In this document: one piece after another, positions 32,206 through 43,291 of the stretch
Layout: the number at the start of each line of letters is the position of its first letter
Position numbering within the stretch: the stretch's first letter is position 1
From: Nocardioides sp. 1609
GTDB taxonomy: Bacteria; Actinomycetota; Actinomycetes; Propionibacteriales; Nocardioidaceae
Direction of reading: 5' to 3'
Length of the DNA stretch: 64,000 bases
Assembly (NCBI RefSeq): GCF_004522105.1
Contig: NZ_SPUJ01000004.1
Span: forward strand, 62,001 to 126,000
The notes under the pieces: generated by a model
What the model saw: the letters and a program-made list of their open reading frames with translations, nothing else
Databases searched by the model: none
Told to the model about the DNA's origin: nothing
Position numbers and translations under genes: made by a program

Positions 32206-33093
32206 ATGGCCCTCGACGCCCGGCGCACCCTGATCTTCCGGGCGGTGGCGCGGGCCGGCTCGATCAGCGCGGCGGCGCGCCACCTCGGCTGGACCCAGCC
32301 CGCGGTCAGCCAGCACCTCGCCCGGCTCGAGCGCGAGGCAGGCGGTCCGCTCCTCCTGCGCGGACCCGGCGGCGTCACCCTCACCGAGGCGGGCGCTGCG
32401 CTGCTGCGCCGGGCGGACGTCGTCGCCGCGGAGCTGCACGCCGCCGCCGAGGAGCTGGCCGCCCTCACGCACCTGCGGGCCGGCCGGGTCCGACTCGTGG
32501 CCTTTCCCTCGGCCGCCGCCACCGTGGTGCCGGACGCGATCGGCGCGCTCGCGGCGGCGCACCCCGAGATCGAGGTCGGGCTCGAGGAGGCCGAGCCGCC
32601 CGAGGCGCTCGCGGCGGTGGCGGCGGGCGACGCAGACCTCGCGCTCGTCTTCGGCTACGACGGCGCCCCCGTCGGCCTCGGCACCCTCACCTGGCGCCCG
32701 CTGCTCGACGAGCCGGTGCACCTGGTCCTGCCGCCGGGTCGGCGCGCACCCGGCCGCGGTGGGCTGGCCGCGCTCGCCGAGGAGGACTGGATCGGCGGCT
32801 GCGTGCGGTGTCGCACCCACCTCGTCGACTGCTGTGAGGCCGCGGGCTTCACCCCGACCCTGCGGCACACCACCGACGACTACGTCGTCGTGCAGAACCT
32901 CGTCGCCCGGGGCCTCGGCGTCACGGCGCTGCCCGAGTCGGCGCTGACGGCGTACCGCCACCCCGACGTGGAGGTGCTGGCCCTGCCGGCCCTGGGACGG
33001 CGCCACGTCGGCCTCGCCCACCGGCTCGGGGCCGACCTCGTGCCCGCGACCGCCGCTCTCGTCGTCCGCATCGTGGCCGCCGCGGGAGCGTGA
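32206..33093 (+). CDS. LysR family transcriptional regulator
   Basis: 295 residues. The N-terminal winged HTH is clear (FRAVARAGSISAAARHLGWT, then QPAVSQHLARLEREAGG), followed by the linker helix and the two-lobed effector domain (RVRLVAFPSAAATVVPDA, DLALVFGY, LGVTALPESAL). An unusual pair of cysteines (CVRCRTHLVDCCEAAG, four Cys in about 13 residues) sits in the effector domain and could respond to redox or metal. Leaderless start at ATG 32206. The likely target is the divergent racemase. Confidence 0.9.
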   Translation: MALDARRTLIFRAVARAGSISAAARHLGWTQPAVSQHLARLEREAGGPLLLRGPGGVTLTEAGAALLRRADVVAAELHAAAEELAALTHLRAGRVRLVAFPSAAATVVPDAIGALAAAHPEIEVGLEEAEPPEALAAVAAGDADLALVFGYDGAPVGLGTLTWRPLLDEPVHLVLPPGRRAPGRGGLAALAEEDWIGGCVRCRTHLVDCCEAAGFTPTLRHTTDDYVVVQNLVARGLGVTALPESALTAYRHPDVEVLALPALGRRHVGLAHRLGADLVPATAALVVRIVAAAGA

Positions 33094-33104
33094 CGGCAGC
33101 GGGG

Positions 33105-33665
33105 TCAGTGGGCGATGTCGCCGACCTCCTCGCACCCGTGGAGGGTGTCGGCCGGGTCGGGATCACCCCAGTAGCCGACGAAGTCGACGCCCGGGCCGCA
33201 CCAGATCTCGTCGCGCCTCCCGTCGACCTGCCAGTCCACGTAGCTGTCGTCCCCGGCGCCGAGGTGGATCCGGTCGCGGCCGACCTCGTTCTCGACGGTG
33301 TCGTCGCCGGCACCGCCGACGAGGTCGTCCCCGCCCCGGCCGCCGGACAGGACGTCGTGCCCGCTCCCGCCCTCCAGGTGGTCCGTGCCGTTGCCCCCGC
33401 GGAGGCTGTCGCTGCCGGAGCCACCGCTGAGGACGTCCGCACCGGTGTGCCCCCACAGGCGGTCGTGGCCGGCCCCGCCGCGGATGTCGTCGGCGGCGGC
33501 GGTGCCGCGGAGCCGGTCGTTCCCGGCGGTGCCGGTGATCTCGTCGAGCGCGCCGGCACCGCTCGCGGCGGGCACCGCGAGTGCCAGGGCCAGACCCAGG
33601 AGGGTCGCGGCCCCGGCGACGGGACGTCGGGCGCGGCGCCCGGACTTGAGCGGGGTGTGGTGCAT
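33105..33665 (-). CDS. Exported RTX-repeat (hemolysin-type calcium-binding) protein
   Basis: 186 residues. A Sec signal (basic SGRRARRPVAG then hydrophobic LLGLALALAVPAASGAGA) leads into about eight nonapeptide units of the GGxGxDxLx type, such as GGAGHDRLWGHTGADVLSG and GGNGTDHLEGG, that form a calcium-binding beta roll. The C-terminal 45 residues leave the repeat and hold two cysteines (EIWCGPG, LHGCEEV). No catalytic domain is present, so it is probably a small structural or surface calcium-binding protein. GGAGGA lies upstream of ATG 33665. It converges on the LysR gene. Confidence 0.85.
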   Translation of the reverse strand: MHHTPLKSGRRARRPVAGAATLLGLALALAVPAASGAGALDEITGTAGNDRLRGTAAADDIRGGAGHDRLWGHTGADVLSGGSGSDSLRGGNGTDHLEGGSGHDVLSGGRGGDDLVGGAGDDTVENEVGRDRIHLGAGDDSYVDWQVDGRRDEIWCGPGVDFVGYWGDPDPADTLHGCEEVGDIAH

Positions 33666-33805
33666 CGGAGTCCTCCACGGTCGGGGTGGCCCGGGTGACC
33701 ACCGTCCATCATCAGATGCGCGCGGCGGTCGGTTGGTTGCACGGTGCGACCGGACCGGGCGACACCGGTCACCAGACGAGGGTCGCGCGACGGGCTGCTC
33801 CGGCC

Positions 33806-33817
33806 TACGGTCGGCAG
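33806..33817 (+). promoter_or_regulatory. -10 box, leaderless start
   Basis: TACGGT at 33806-33811, six bases, ATG 33818; decides the start of the GNAT gene. Confidence 0.55.
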
Positions 33818-34210
33818 ATGCCCACCGTCGAGGTCCGGCCCTTCGAGCCCGGCGACGAGACCGCGATCGCGCGCCTCTCCGCCGTGGTGCGGTGGCCGTC
33901 GCTCACCGACCCCGCGGTGGTGCTGCGGGTGTGCGAGGCGCCGGGGTCCGTGGCGTTCGTCGCGGTGACGGACGACGTCCTTGTCGGCTGGGCGCAGGCG
34001 CTCGGCGACGGCGTCCTCCAGTCGCACCTGAGCTTCCTCGCCGTGCACCCCGACCACCGGCGCCGCGGGATCGGGCGGCTGCTGGTGGTGGTGACGTTCC
34101 AGGCCACCGCCACGGCGCGGATCGACCTCGTCACCCTCGACGCCGAGTCGTTCTACGAGAGCTTCGCGCACCGCCGGATGCTCGGCTACCGGCTCTACCC
34201 CGGCGTCTGA
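33818..34210 (+). CDS. GNAT family N-acetyltransferase
   Basis: 130 residues. VEVRPFEPGDETAIARLSAV at the N-terminus and LSFLAVHPDHRRRGIGRLLV (acetyl-CoA loop RRRGIGR) mark the GNAT fold. The C-terminus DAESFYESFAHRRMLGYRLY carries the usual bulge-strand. Substrate unknown. The in-frame extension back to 33686 lacks coding character and the leaderless -10 fixes ATG 33818. Confidence 0.88.
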   Translation: MPTVEVRPFEPGDETAIARLSAVVRWPSLTDPAVVLRVCEAPGSVAFVAVTDDVLVGWAQALGDGVLQSHLSFLAVHPDHRRRGIGRLLVVVTFQATATARIDLVTLDAESFYESFAHRRMLGYRLYPGV

Positions 34211-34231
34211 GCGCGCCCGGCGGCGGCTCCG

Positions 34232-34243
34232 TAGGATCGCGCC
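34232..34243 (+). promoter_or_regulatory. -10 box, leaderless start
   Basis: TAGGAT at 34232-34237, six bases, GTG 34244. Confidence 0.55.
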
Positions 34244-35164
34244 GTGCCGCCCCGCTCCCCGTTGCCGCTGCGGCACGGGCTCAGCGCGGCTTGGGTCTGC
34301 ACGCCCCACCGCGACCCCGGGCGGCCGGCGCCCTGGACGACGATGGGTCAGTGGCTGCGCGACCACGTCGACGCCCGGGTCGCCGTCGAGCCGATGCTCG
34401 CGGCCGGACGGTTCGTGTACGCCGACGCGCGACCGGTCGCCGACGCGGACCCCTACCGCCCGCACACGTTCGTCTGGTTCCACCGCGACCTGCGCGCGGA
34501 GCCGCTCGTGCCCGGGCCGATCACCCTCGTGCACCGGGACGAGCGCGTGGTGGTGGTCGACAAGCCGGCGTTCCTGTCGACGGTCCCGCGTGGCCGGCAC
34601 GTGACCCAGAGCCTGGTCGTGCGCCTGCGCGACGAGCTCGGCCTGCCGGACCTGACCCCGATGCACCGCCTCGACCGGGTCACCTCGGGGCTGGTGGTCT
34701 GCGCGGTCGGGAAGCAGTGGCGCGGGGCCTACCAGTCGATGTTCGCGCAGGGCACCGTGCGCAAGACCTACCGCGCCCTGGCGCCGTGGCGCGCCGCCCT
34801 GGAGTCGCCGACCACGGTCCGCAACCACGTCGCGCCGATCCCGGGCACCGGCCGCGCCGAGGTGGTCCCCGGCGCACCGGTCAACGCCGAGACCCTCGTG
34901 GAGCTCGAGGAGCGCCGCGCGGACCTCGCGGTCTACCGGCTCGTCCCGCGCACCGGCCGCACCCACCAGCTGCGCCTGCACCTGCGCGACCTCGGCGCCC
35001 CGATCGTCGACGACCCGCTCTACCCGGTCGACCTCGAGGTCGACGTCGACGACTTCACCCGGCCGTTGCAGCTGCTGGCCAGCGAGCTCGCGTACGTCGA
35101 CCCGGTGGACGGCGTCCGGCACCGGTTCGTGAGTCCGCGCACCGTCCCGCTCGACCCGGCCTGA
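34244..35164 (+). CDS. RluA family pseudouridine synthase
   Basis: 306 residues. The catalytic motif MHRLDRVTSGLVV (Asp nucleophile near residue 146), the active-site loop RTYRAL-like KTYRALAPW, and the binding segment RTGRTHQLRLHLRDLG identify the RluA/RsuA superfamily, RluA branch. It isomerises uridines in rRNA or tRNA; the exact site is unknown. The N-terminal 95 residues replace a canonical S4 domain and contain a WVCTPHRDPGRPAPW region typical of actinobacterial members. Confidence 0.88.
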   Translation: MPPRSPLPLRHGLSAAWVCTPHRDPGRPAPWTTMGQWLRDHVDARVAVEPMLAAGRFVYADARPVADADPYRPHTFVWFHRDLRAEPLVPGPITLVHRDERVVVVDKPAFLSTVPRGRHVTQSLVVRLRDELGLPDLTPMHRLDRVTSGLVVCAVGKQWRGAYQSMFAQGTVRKTYRALAPWRAALESPTTVRNHVAPIPGTGRAEVVPGAPVNAETLVELEERRADLAVYRLVPRTGRTHQLRLHLRDLGAPIVDDPLYPVDLEVDVDDFTRPLQLLASELAYVDPVDGVRHRFVSPRTVPLDPA

Positions 35165-35202
35165 GGCAGCACGACACCGCCGCCGTCGTGGTGGAATGCG
35201 TC

Positions 35203-35859
35203 ATGCGCACCGCGTGGGGAGCATCGCCGGTCCTGACCGGCCTGCTGCTCGCCGTCGTCGGGTGCGCGGGTCCGCCGGAGGCGTCGTCACCGGGCGACGC
35301 GACCTCGGCCGCGACCTCGGCCGCCACGTCGGCGGCGACGTCGGCCGCGACCGGGACGGCGGACGGGTTCGACCAGGAGCTGCACGACGAGCTGGTCGCC
35401 ATCCTCGAGCGCGACCAGCTCGAGAGCACGGGACAGGCGGCCGAGGACACCTTCGCCCAGCGCGAGGCCCGGCTCGAGGAGATCTTCGCCGAGCACGGCT
35501 GGCCGGGCTTCGACCTCGTCGGGCGGGACGGCGGCGACGCCGCCTGGGCCATCGCCCAGCACGCCGACCTCGACCCCGCGTTCCAGGCGCGGGCCCTCGA
35601 GCTGCTGCGCGACGCCGTCGCGGCGGGCCAGGCCTCGCCCGGCAACCTGGCCTACCTCGAGGACCGGGTCGCCGTCTCCGAGGGACGGCCCCAGGCCTAC
35701 GGGACCCAGATCCGCTGCGGCGCCGACGGGCCGGTGCCGGCCACCCCGATCGACGACGAGGACGGCGTCGAGCAGCGCCGCAGGGACGCCGGTCTCGACC
35801 CGCTCTCGGACTACCTCGCCGAGATGACGGAGCTGTGCGCGCAGGACGGCGCCGACTGA
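35203..35859 (+). CDS. DUF6624-like lipoprotein
   Basis: 218 residues. A lipoprotein signal with lipobox VVGCAG near residue 24 is followed by four tandem ATSA-type repeats and a DUF6624-like domain: LHDELVAILERDQLES, EEIFAEHGWPGFDLVGRDG, AAWAIAQHADLDPAFQARAL and VSEGRPQAYGTQI. The domain is widespread, alpha-helical, and of unknown function. The Thr/Ser/Ala spacer is encoded by 12-base direct repeats (35299-35346) that could vary in number. Confidence 0.75.
   Translation: MRTAWGASPVLTGLLLAVVGCAGPPEASSPGDATSAATSAATSAATSAATGTADGFDQELHDELVAILERDQLESTGQAAEDTFAQREARLEEIFAEHGWPGFDLVGRDGGDAAWAIAQHADLDPAFQARALELLRDAVAAGQASPGNLAYLEDRVAVSEGRPQAYGTQIRCGADGPVPATPIDDEDGVEQRRRDAGLDPLSDYLAEMTELCAQDGAD
35299..35346. 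repeat. Four 12-bp direct repeats in lipoprotein spacer
   Basis: Four adjacent copies of a GCGAC(C/G)TCGGCC-like unit (35299-35310, 35311-35322, 35323-35334, 35335-35346) encode the Ala-Thr-Ser-Ala spacer. Confidence 0.7.
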
Positions 35860-35871
35860 GCCGATCCGTCC

Positions 35872-35883
35872 TACACTCGGCGG
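35872..35883 (+). promoter_or_regulatory. -10 box, leaderless start
   Basis: TACACT at 35872-35877, six bases, GTG 35884. Confidence 0.5.
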
Positions 35884-36900
35884 GTGGGTCGACTCCCGCT
35901 CGTGGTTCTCACCGTGCTGGCCGCGGTCGGCGTGACGCCGACCGGGTCGGCGGCGCCCTCCTCCCACGACACCCCGGGGCGCACCGCGACGTCGTCCGCC
36001 GCGCGGGTGGTCGGCGACGGCTCGAGCGCGAGCTGCACGTCGGCCGCGGTGGTGCGCGCCGTACGCCGGGGCGGCGTGATCCGCTTCGACTGCGGCCCGC
36101 GGCCGGTGACGATCGAGATGCGACGCACCGCGAAGGTGGTCAACACCTCGCGGCGGGTGGTGATCGACGGTGGCGGGCTCGTCACCCTGAGCGGGATGGG
36201 CAAGCGCCGGATCCTCTACCAGAACACCTGCGACCCGGCCCAGGTCTGGACGACGTCGCACTGCGACGACCAGGCCTCACCGCGCCTGGTGCTGCGGGGC
36301 CTGACCTTCGCCCGAGGCAGCTCCACCGGCCAGGAGTACGACGGCGGCGGTGGTGGCGCGGTGTTCGTCCGCGGCGGGCGGCTGAAGGTCGTGGGCTCGA
36401 CGTTCGTCGGCAACCGCTGCGACCGGGTCGGGCCGGACGTCGGCGGGGCGGCGCTCCGCGTGCTCGACCAGCACCGCGACCGGCCGGTGGACGTCGTGCG
36501 CAGCACGTTCAGGAACGGTCGCTGCAGCAACGGCGGCGCGATCAGCAGCATCGGCGTCTCCTGGCGCATCGAGGACAGCACCTTCGTCGGCAACCGGGCC
36601 ATCGGCCGCGGCGCCAACCCCGCCCGCCCGGGCACGCCCGGCGGGGGCAGCGGCGGGGCGATCTACCTCGACGGCAACCTCTTCACGCTGTCGCTGGTCC
36701 GCACGACCGTGCGCGGCAACGTCGCCCGCGAGGGCGGCGGCGCGGTCTTCTTCGTGAGCAACGACCGCACCGGCACGATGCAGATCCGGGGCTCGCGGCT
36801 GGTCCGCAACCCCAGCCGGGGCTTCGAGACCGCCGGCCTGCCCGGCATCTTCTTCCTCGGCGCCCGGGCGCCGACGATCATCGACTCCGTGCTGCGCTGA
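35884..36900 (+). CDS. Exported parallel beta-helix protein
   Basis: 338 residues with a signal peptide (LPLVVLTVLAAVGVTPTGSAA). The mature protein is a right-handed parallel beta-helix of the polymorphic outer-membrane/pectate-lyase-like type: repeated turns such as RVVIDGGGLVTLSGMG, LVLRGLTFARG, VVGSTFVGNRC and IEDSTFVGNRA. Three or four cysteines are placed to form disulphides between rungs. No polysaccharide-lyase active site is visible, so it may bind or modify a surface glycan or be structural. Confidence 0.75.
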   Translation: MGRLPLVVLTVLAAVGVTPTGSAAPSSHDTPGRTATSSAARVVGDGSSASCTSAAVVRAVRRGGVIRFDCGPRPVTIEMRRTAKVVNTSRRVVIDGGGLVTLSGMGKRRILYQNTCDPAQVWTTSHCDDQASPRLVLRGLTFARGSSTGQEYDGGGGGAVFVRGGRLKVVGSTFVGNRCDRVGPDVGGAALRVLDQHRDRPVDVVRSTFRNGRCSNGGAISSIGVSWRIEDSTFVGNRAIGRGANPARPGTPGGGSGGAIYLDGNLFTLSLVRTTVRGNVAREGGGAVFFVSNDRTGTMQIRGSRLVRNPSRGFETAGLPGIFFLGARAPTIIDSVLR

Positions 36901-36916
36901 CCCGGCGGCCGCACCG

Positions 36917-37570
36917 TCAGCCTGCGTCGGTGTCCTGCACGTCGATCACCAGGCGCGACGGCGACGTGAGGGTGAAGGCCCGGAAGGGGACCGGCTCGCC
37001 GTCGATCCCGACGAAGACCTGGGTGTAGCCCTCGAACGTGCCGGCGACGTAGACCTCGGCGACCTCGTCACCCGTGGACCTCACCCGCGTGGGACCGCTG
37101 TAGTAGTCGGGCGCCGGCCAGGTCGTGCCCGAGGCGAAGACCTGCAGGGTCGCCGTCCCGTCCACGTCGACGACCTCGCCGCTCCCCTCCAGCCTGGCCC
37201 TCCCGACGTAGTCGAGGACCCAGCCGGGCGTGCCCTCACCGCTGAACTCCAGCACGACCCGGTCGAAGCCGTCACGCTCGGCGGCGCGGACGTCGACCAG
37301 CACCAGCCCCGCCCCCGTCCCGTCCGCCATCTGACGGCCGGTGCCGTCGGCGAACGCCGGGGCCTCGGACGTCGGCTCGGACGTCGGCTCGGTCGTCGGT
37401 TCGGTCGTCGGTTCGGACGTCGGTTCGGACGTCGGTTCGGCCGGGTCACTGGTGGTCGACTCCGACGCGGGCGCGACCGTGGCCTCGTCGGCCTGCGAGC
37501 CGGTGGCGCAGCCGGCCAGGAGGGCGAGGGTCACCAGCGCGATGCCTGCCATCGTCGTACGGCGTCTCAT
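36917..37570 (-). CDS. AMIN-like domain lipoprotein
   Basis: 217 residues: lipobox LLAGC near residue 20, an acidic Thr/Glu/Pro spacer made of EPTSEPTSEP-type repeats, then a beta-rich domain with DRVVLEFSGEGTPGWVLDYV and ending FTLTSPSRLVIDVQD. The last strand is a hallmark of AMIN-like domains, which bind cell-wall or surface components. ATG 37570 has AAGGA eight to nine bases upstream. It is transcribed alone and converges on the beta-helix gene. Confidence 0.8.
   Translation of the reverse strand: MRRRTTMAGIALVTLALLAGCATGSQADEATVAPASESTTSDPAEPTSEPTSEPTTEPTTEPTSEPTSEAPAFADGTGRQMADGTGAGLVLVDVRAAERDGFDRVVLEFSGEGTPGWVLDYVGRARLEGSGEVVDVDGTATLQVFASGTTWPAPDYYSGPTRVRSTGDEVAEVYVAGTFEGYTQVFVGIDGEPVPFRAFTLTSPSRLVIDVQDTDAG
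37371..37442. repeat. Six 12-bp direct repeats encoding the EPTS spacer
   Basis: Six contiguous copies of GTCGG(C/T)TCGG(A/T/C)C run from 37371 to 37442 and code, on the minus strand, for the repeated Glu-Pro-Thr-(Ser/Thr) spacer of the AMIN-like lipoprotein. Confidence 0.8.
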
Positions 37571-37722
37571 GGGTCGTCCTTCGTCTCTGCGGAAGTCCTG
37601 CGCTTGCTTCCTAGGACGCACGACGCAGGCTCCCGGTTGACAGGACGCTCGTCCGGTTCGGTCCGGCGCCCGACCTCGCGGCCCGGTTCTCCACCGAGCA
37701 GGGATCGTTCCGCGCCATCCGC

Positions 37723-38283
37723 TCAGGTCGTGGGCGGTCCGTGCCGCGGGCGCAGGCGCGCGATGCTGTAGAGGGTGGCGCCGGCGGAGGCCAGGGCCGA
37801 CACCACCAGGCCGACGGCGGTCGCGGTGCTGTGGAAGGGGAGCGACGGGCCGACGGTCAGGCCGAGCGCGCTGGTGCGGGGGATCGAGACGTCGACGGCG
37901 TACATGCCTGAGAGGACGGTGATCCACACGACGCCGGCGAGCGACACCACGACGCGGAGCCGGGTCGCCACTCCTGCTCGGGCAGCGGCGACGGCCCGCT
38001 CCCGGACCCGGTCGTAGCTCGCGGCGGCCCACCGGTGGTATGGGACCAGGATCCGCAGTCCGGCGACGACGATCAGGGTGCCGGGGCCGGGCAACGGCAT
38101 CAGGACGACGCCCACGACGACCAGCGTCCACCCCGCGAGCCGCCCGAGGAGGCCGCCGAACGACGGCCACCCCGCCACCCTCGTCGAGACCTCGTCCGGG
38201 AGACCGGAGGGTTCCACGGAGTCGTAGGTCGGCACGTCGTGCGCGACATCCGCGTTGCGCCGTGGGGCGAGGGCGCAGGTCAC
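37723..38283 (-). CDS. PGPGW-type membrane protein
   Basis: 186 residues. Two early hydrophobic segments flank LMPLPGPGTLIVVAGL, the PGPGW (TIGR02611-like) signature, followed by the conserved LVPYHRWAAASYDRVRERA loop. Two further hydrophobic segments near the C-terminus (VVVSLAGVVWITVLSGMYAV, VGLVVSALASAGATLYSI) make about four in all. The family is membrane-bound with unknown function. The start is uncertain: GTG 38283 gives a 186-residue protein, while GTG 38235 would remove 16 residues; neither has a clear ribosome site. Confidence 0.7.
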   Translation of the reverse strand: MTCALAPRRNADVAHDVPTYDSVEPSGLPDEVSTRVAGWPSFGGLLGRLAGWTLVVVGVVLMPLPGPGTLIVVAGLRILVPYHRWAAASYDRVRERAVAAARAGVATRLRVVVSLAGVVWITVLSGMYAVDVSIPRTSALGLTVGPSLPFHSTATAVGLVVSALASAGATLYSIARLRPRHGPPTT

Positions 38284-38362
38284 CTACGAGGAAGCGGCGA
38301 CCGGCCACACATATTCCCGCTCGATCGGCCGGGGCGGTGCCGGGACCGTGACTCGTGGACGG

Positions 38363-39595
38363 CTAGGTCCTGAGCGGGTGGGTGGCTCCGGTGGCGTGGG
38401 CCGCTCGGTGGGTCTGGTGGTGGTGGAACGGGCAGAGGAGGACGGCGTCGTGGGTGTCGGTCCGGCCGCCTGCGGACCAGGGGGTCGTGTGGTGGGTGTG
38501 GCAGTACGCCGCGGGCGTGGTGCACGTCGGGTGCTGGCAGTGCTGCTGCTCCAACCCGATCGAAAGTCGTTGGGCGGGGGTGTGGAAGCGCCGGCGTCGT
38601 CCGAGGTCGAGGACGTGACCCTGTCCGTCGAGGACGGCGGGGATGATCCCTGCGTCGCAGGCCATGCGGCGGGCCTGGTCGGGTGAGAGGGCGGTGCCGG
38701 TGTCGAGGTGCGCGGCGGCGAGTCCGCCGAGGAGGGTCTCGAGGGTCATCGTGACCACGACGGCCGCACTGGTCCCGCCCATGCTCGGGAGCTGGTCGGT
38801 GGGGTAGCGCTCGACGTACTCGCAGAACGCCTGCCCCAGCCTCTCCGGGGTCGGCCTCTCGTGGTCGTACGTCCCGGCGCCGTGCTCGGCGCGGACGTGC
38901 TTGGGTGCGGCGATCGCGGCCAGTGCCTTCCTCAGCATCGAGGCCTGCGCGGACGGCATCGTGAACCGGCCGTGGGCGAGGCCCTCGCCGTCGTCCCACA
39001 CCGTGAACGTCGTGCGCTTGCCGGCCCGAGCCTCCTCCGCCTCCAGCAGGCGGGCTTCGTGCTCGTCGGCCCGGTCGGGGTCGATGGTCTCCAGGATCCG
39101 CCGCCCGAGGGTCTTCAGGTCGTGGGCGTCGTGGTGCGCGGCCTCGCCGAGCAGGTGCGCCTCGGCCTTGTCGCGCAGGTGCTGGCCGTCGAGGTCGTCG
39201 ACGGTGGCGGCGATGACCCTCGCCTGCTCGGCGTGCACCCGCCCGGACGCCATCGCGACCCGGACCGGTTCGTGGGCGGCGAGGTCACCGGCCAACCGGA
39301 CCCTCCGGGCGGCCTCGCCACCGGTGACCCGGGTGACCCGGGCCAGCCACGCAGCCAGCGACCTGGCCCCGATGGTCCCGGGCAGGTCGAGGTCCCCGGC
39401 CTGCCCGATGATCCTGGCCTCGAGCTCCTGCACCCCGGCCACCACCTGTGCCAGCCGCGGCACCAGGTCGGCGGTCGCAGCGGCGTCCAGCGACCACGCC
39501 GGAGCATCCACCAGGGCAGCGAGCTCGGCCTCGAGGACCGCGACGAACCGGGCGACGGGGTGCCCGTCGCGGTGGTCGTCGTGGTGCTTGCTCAT
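38363..39595 (-). CDS. DUF222 / HNH endonuclease domain protein
   Basis: 410 residues. The N-terminal two-thirds are the helical DUF222 (13E12-repeat) domain: [53 protein letters not shown]. The C-terminal part is an HNH nuclease: [17 protein letters not shown] followed by [20 protein letters not shown] and HHH, with the zinc-binding Cys pairs and active-site His. These proteins are abundant in high-GC actinobacteria and often lie in mobile or repeated positions. ATG 39595 has TAGAAT seven bases upstream. Confidence 0.9.
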   Translation of the reverse strand: MSKHHDDHRDGHPVARFVAVLEAELAALVDAPAWSLDAAATADLVPRLAQVVAGVQELEARIIGQAGDLDLPGTIGARSLAAWLARVTRVTGGEAARRVRLAGDLAAHEPVRVAMASGRVHAEQARVIAATVDDLDGQHLRDKAEAHLLGEAAHHDAHDLKTLGRRILETIDPDRADEHEARLLEAEEARAGKRTTFTVWDDGEGLAHGRFTMPSAQASMLRKALAAIAAPKHVRAEHGAGTYDHERPTPERLGQAFCEYVERYPTDQLPSMGGTSAAVVVTMTLETLLGGLAAAHLDTGTALSPDQARRMACDAGIIPAVLDGQGHVLDLGRRRRFHTPAQRLSIGLEQQHCQHPTCTTPAAYCHTHHTTPWSAGGRTDTHDAVLLCPFHHHQTHRAAHATGATHPLRT

Positions 39596-39608
39596 GCCCC
39601 CGATTCTA
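39596..39608 (-). promoter_or_regulatory. -10 box, leaderless start of DUF222-HNH gene
   Basis: Minus-strand TAGAAT (39608-39603), seven bases, ATG 39595. Confidence 0.55.
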
Positions 39609-39715
39609 CGCCGCACCACCGACAATCGACAGTGTGTTCGATACCTCTGTGGAGAGCGGACGAGAGCCACCGCCGACCCCGGGCCGCCCCGGAGCCACCG
39701 GGGTCGAGCGCGCCC

Positions 39716-41086
39716 TCAGGCCAGCAGGGCGATGACCAGCACCGGCGGCAACGAGACGAGCGAGGCCATGCTGGTCACGGTCGTCATCGTCTTCAGCGCG
39801 CCCTGGGTGGTCAGGCCGAGCAGCGACTTGAACATCCAGAAGAAGTTCGAGTTCACCGTCAGGGCGAACATCGACCCGGAGGCGATCGCCAGACCCACGG
39901 CGATCGGGGCGACGTCGATCGAGCCGAGCACCGGGGCGATGATCCCGGCGGCCGTGATGGCCGCGACCGAGACCGAACCGATCGCGAGGTGCAGCACGGC
40001 GGCGATCACCCAGGCGAGCAGGATGCTCGTGACCACGGCGGCGCCCTCGCTGGCCGAGAACAGTCCGGCCAGCGTGGCGTCGAGGCCGGTGGCCTCGATG
40101 ACCGCGCCGAGCGAGCCGCCGATGCCGGTGATGAGGAGGATCTCGCCGGTGGTGTGGAACCCCGTCTTGATCGCCTGCTCGGTGCGGTCGTTGCCGCTGG
40201 CCGCCCGGGCGAGGACGTAGGCGCCGAGCAGCCCGACGAAGAGCGCGACGTTGGCGTCGCCGATGAACGCGATGAACGAGCTGGAGAAGCCGCCCAGGTC
40301 GGCGAAGGCACCGAACGCGATCATCACCAGCGGGACCAGGATCGGGAGCAGGGAGACGGCCAGCGGCACGTCGACGTCGCTGAGGCTGTCGTCCTCGTCG
40401 GGCCCGGTGCCGGCCGTGCCCACCGCGGGCCCGCCCTCGCCGAGCGGGTCGTCCTCGGCCTCGTCGGTCTCCGGCCTCCACCAGCCGGCCCTCAGCATCA
40501 GTCCGAACAGGAACGTGGTGACCACCGCGGTGAGCGGCCCGAGCACGACGCCGTAGAGCATCCAGGTGCCGAGCGGGACGTCGAGCAGGCCGGCGATCGA
40601 GACGGCCGCGAGACCGGGGACGACGAACACGTAGCCGGCGAAGATGCCGGTCCCCACCGCACCCGCGAGGTGCGCGAGGCCGCGCGGGCCGATGTGGGGC
40701 GCCGACGAGCGGGCGATCGGCGCGGCCAGGACGACCTGGACGTCGACGTAGATGGACGGGAAGACGGTCGAGAGCGCCCCCGTGAGGGCGTACGGGAGCC
40801 GCCGGGCCCCCAGCACCTTCAGCAGTGCGGCGACGAGCTTGCGGAACGTGCCGAGCGAGTGGAGCAGGGCGCCGATCAGCACGCCGAACCCGATCAGCAG
40901 CCCCACCTCGGCCATGATCGACCCGAAGCCGCCGGTGATCGCCGCGATCGTGTCGGCGAACCCCACCCCGGCGGCCAGCCCGAGGTAGAGCGAGGCGATC
41001 ACGAGCGAGATCACCGGGTCGACCTTCACCCAGATGATCAGCCCGACCACCAGCACGATGGCGATGACGGTGTGCACGACCTCCAC
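39716..41086 (-). CDS. GntP family permease
   Basis: 456 residues with about 12 hydrophobic segments. The N-terminus ([20 protein letters not shown]), [36 protein letters not shown], and the repeat [20 protein letters not shown] near the end match the GntP gluconate/idonate/fructuronate proton-symporter family. An acidic cytosolic loop ([13 protein letters not shown]) lies in the middle. The likely substrate is a sugar acid. GTG 41086 has GGGAG upstream and a TAGGGT further back. It diverges from dnaK. Confidence 0.85.
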   Translation of the reverse strand: MEVVHTVIAIVLVVGLIIWVKVDPVISLVIASLYLGLAAGVGFADTIAAITGGFGSIMAEVGLLIGFGVLIGALLHSLGTFRKLVAALLKVLGARRLPYALTGALSTVFPSIYVDVQVVLAAPIARSSAPHIGPRGLAHLAGAVGTGIFAGYVFVVPGLAAVSIAGLLDVPLGTWMLYGVVLGPLTAVVTTFLFGLMLRAGWWRPETDEAEDDPLGEGGPAVGTAGTGPDEDDSLSDVDVPLAVSLLPILVPLVMIAFGAFADLGGFSSSFIAFIGDANVALFVGLLGAYVLARAASGNDRTEQAIKTGFHTTGEILLITGIGGSLGAVIEATGLDATLAGLFSASEGAAVVTSILLAWVIAAVLHLAIGSVSVAAITAAGIIAPVLGSIDVAPIAVGLAIASGSMFALTVNSNFFWMFKSLLGLTTQGALKTMTTVTSMASLVSLPPVLVIALLA

Positions 41087-41422
41087 GGCGGCGGCTCCCT
41101 CGTTCGACTGGGCCCCACCCTAGAGGTGACGGAGGTCACGGCCGCCCGCATCGAGCCGTGCGACGGTGTCGTACCTCGCCCGCCCCGTTCGTCCTCCTGG
41201 GGCGCCCCGCTCCGGCGGATCCTCGGCAACCTCACCGGGAGCCGCGGCCTCGCTGCGGCAAGGACCCCGGACTCGGGGAACAACCCCGCCGGGACCCGGG
41301 TTGGACCCTGTGTCAGACTTGAGCCATGCAGACTCAACTTGTCTGATCCAGATTCCAGCAGTCATCGCTGCACATCCCCAGCGATCACCCAGCACCATCA
41401 CCCAGCACGGAGGAGATCCACC
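41087..41422. other. 336-base non-coding region between gntP-type and dnaK genes
   Basis: No ORF of coding character. It holds the divergent promoters: on the minus strand TAGGGT near 41116, on the plus strand the HspR operator at 41318-41338 and a 5' leader of roughly 70-80 bases before dnaK. A GC-rich stretch at about 41225-41295 contains short hairpin-prone repeats but no clear riboswitch. Confidence 0.6.
41318..41338 (+). promoter_or_regulatory. HspR operator (HAIR) upstream of dnaK
   Basis: CTTGAGC-N7-ACTCAAC matches the HAIR consensus CTTGAGT-N7-ACTCAAG with one change in each arm. It sits about 85 bases before the dnaK ATG, at the expected promoter, and the HspR gene is the fourth gene of the operon. 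Confidence 0.85.

Positions 41423-43287
<1,865 letters not shown>

Positions 43288-43291
<4 letters not shown>

Noticed and set aside
29000..38000. Search for CRISPR arrays in the repeat-rich region
   Set aside because: The only regular repeats are 12-base coding repeats without spacers of constant length.
39620..39645. SOS (LexA) box before the DUF222-HNH gene
   Set aside because: Only a half site GTGTTCGATA is visible; the matching half is missing.
38708..41422. In-frame extension upstream of dnaK giving a 1527-residue protein
   Set aside because: The extension lies antisense to the HNH and GntP genes and through the HAIR promoter; residues before ATG 41423 have no coding character.
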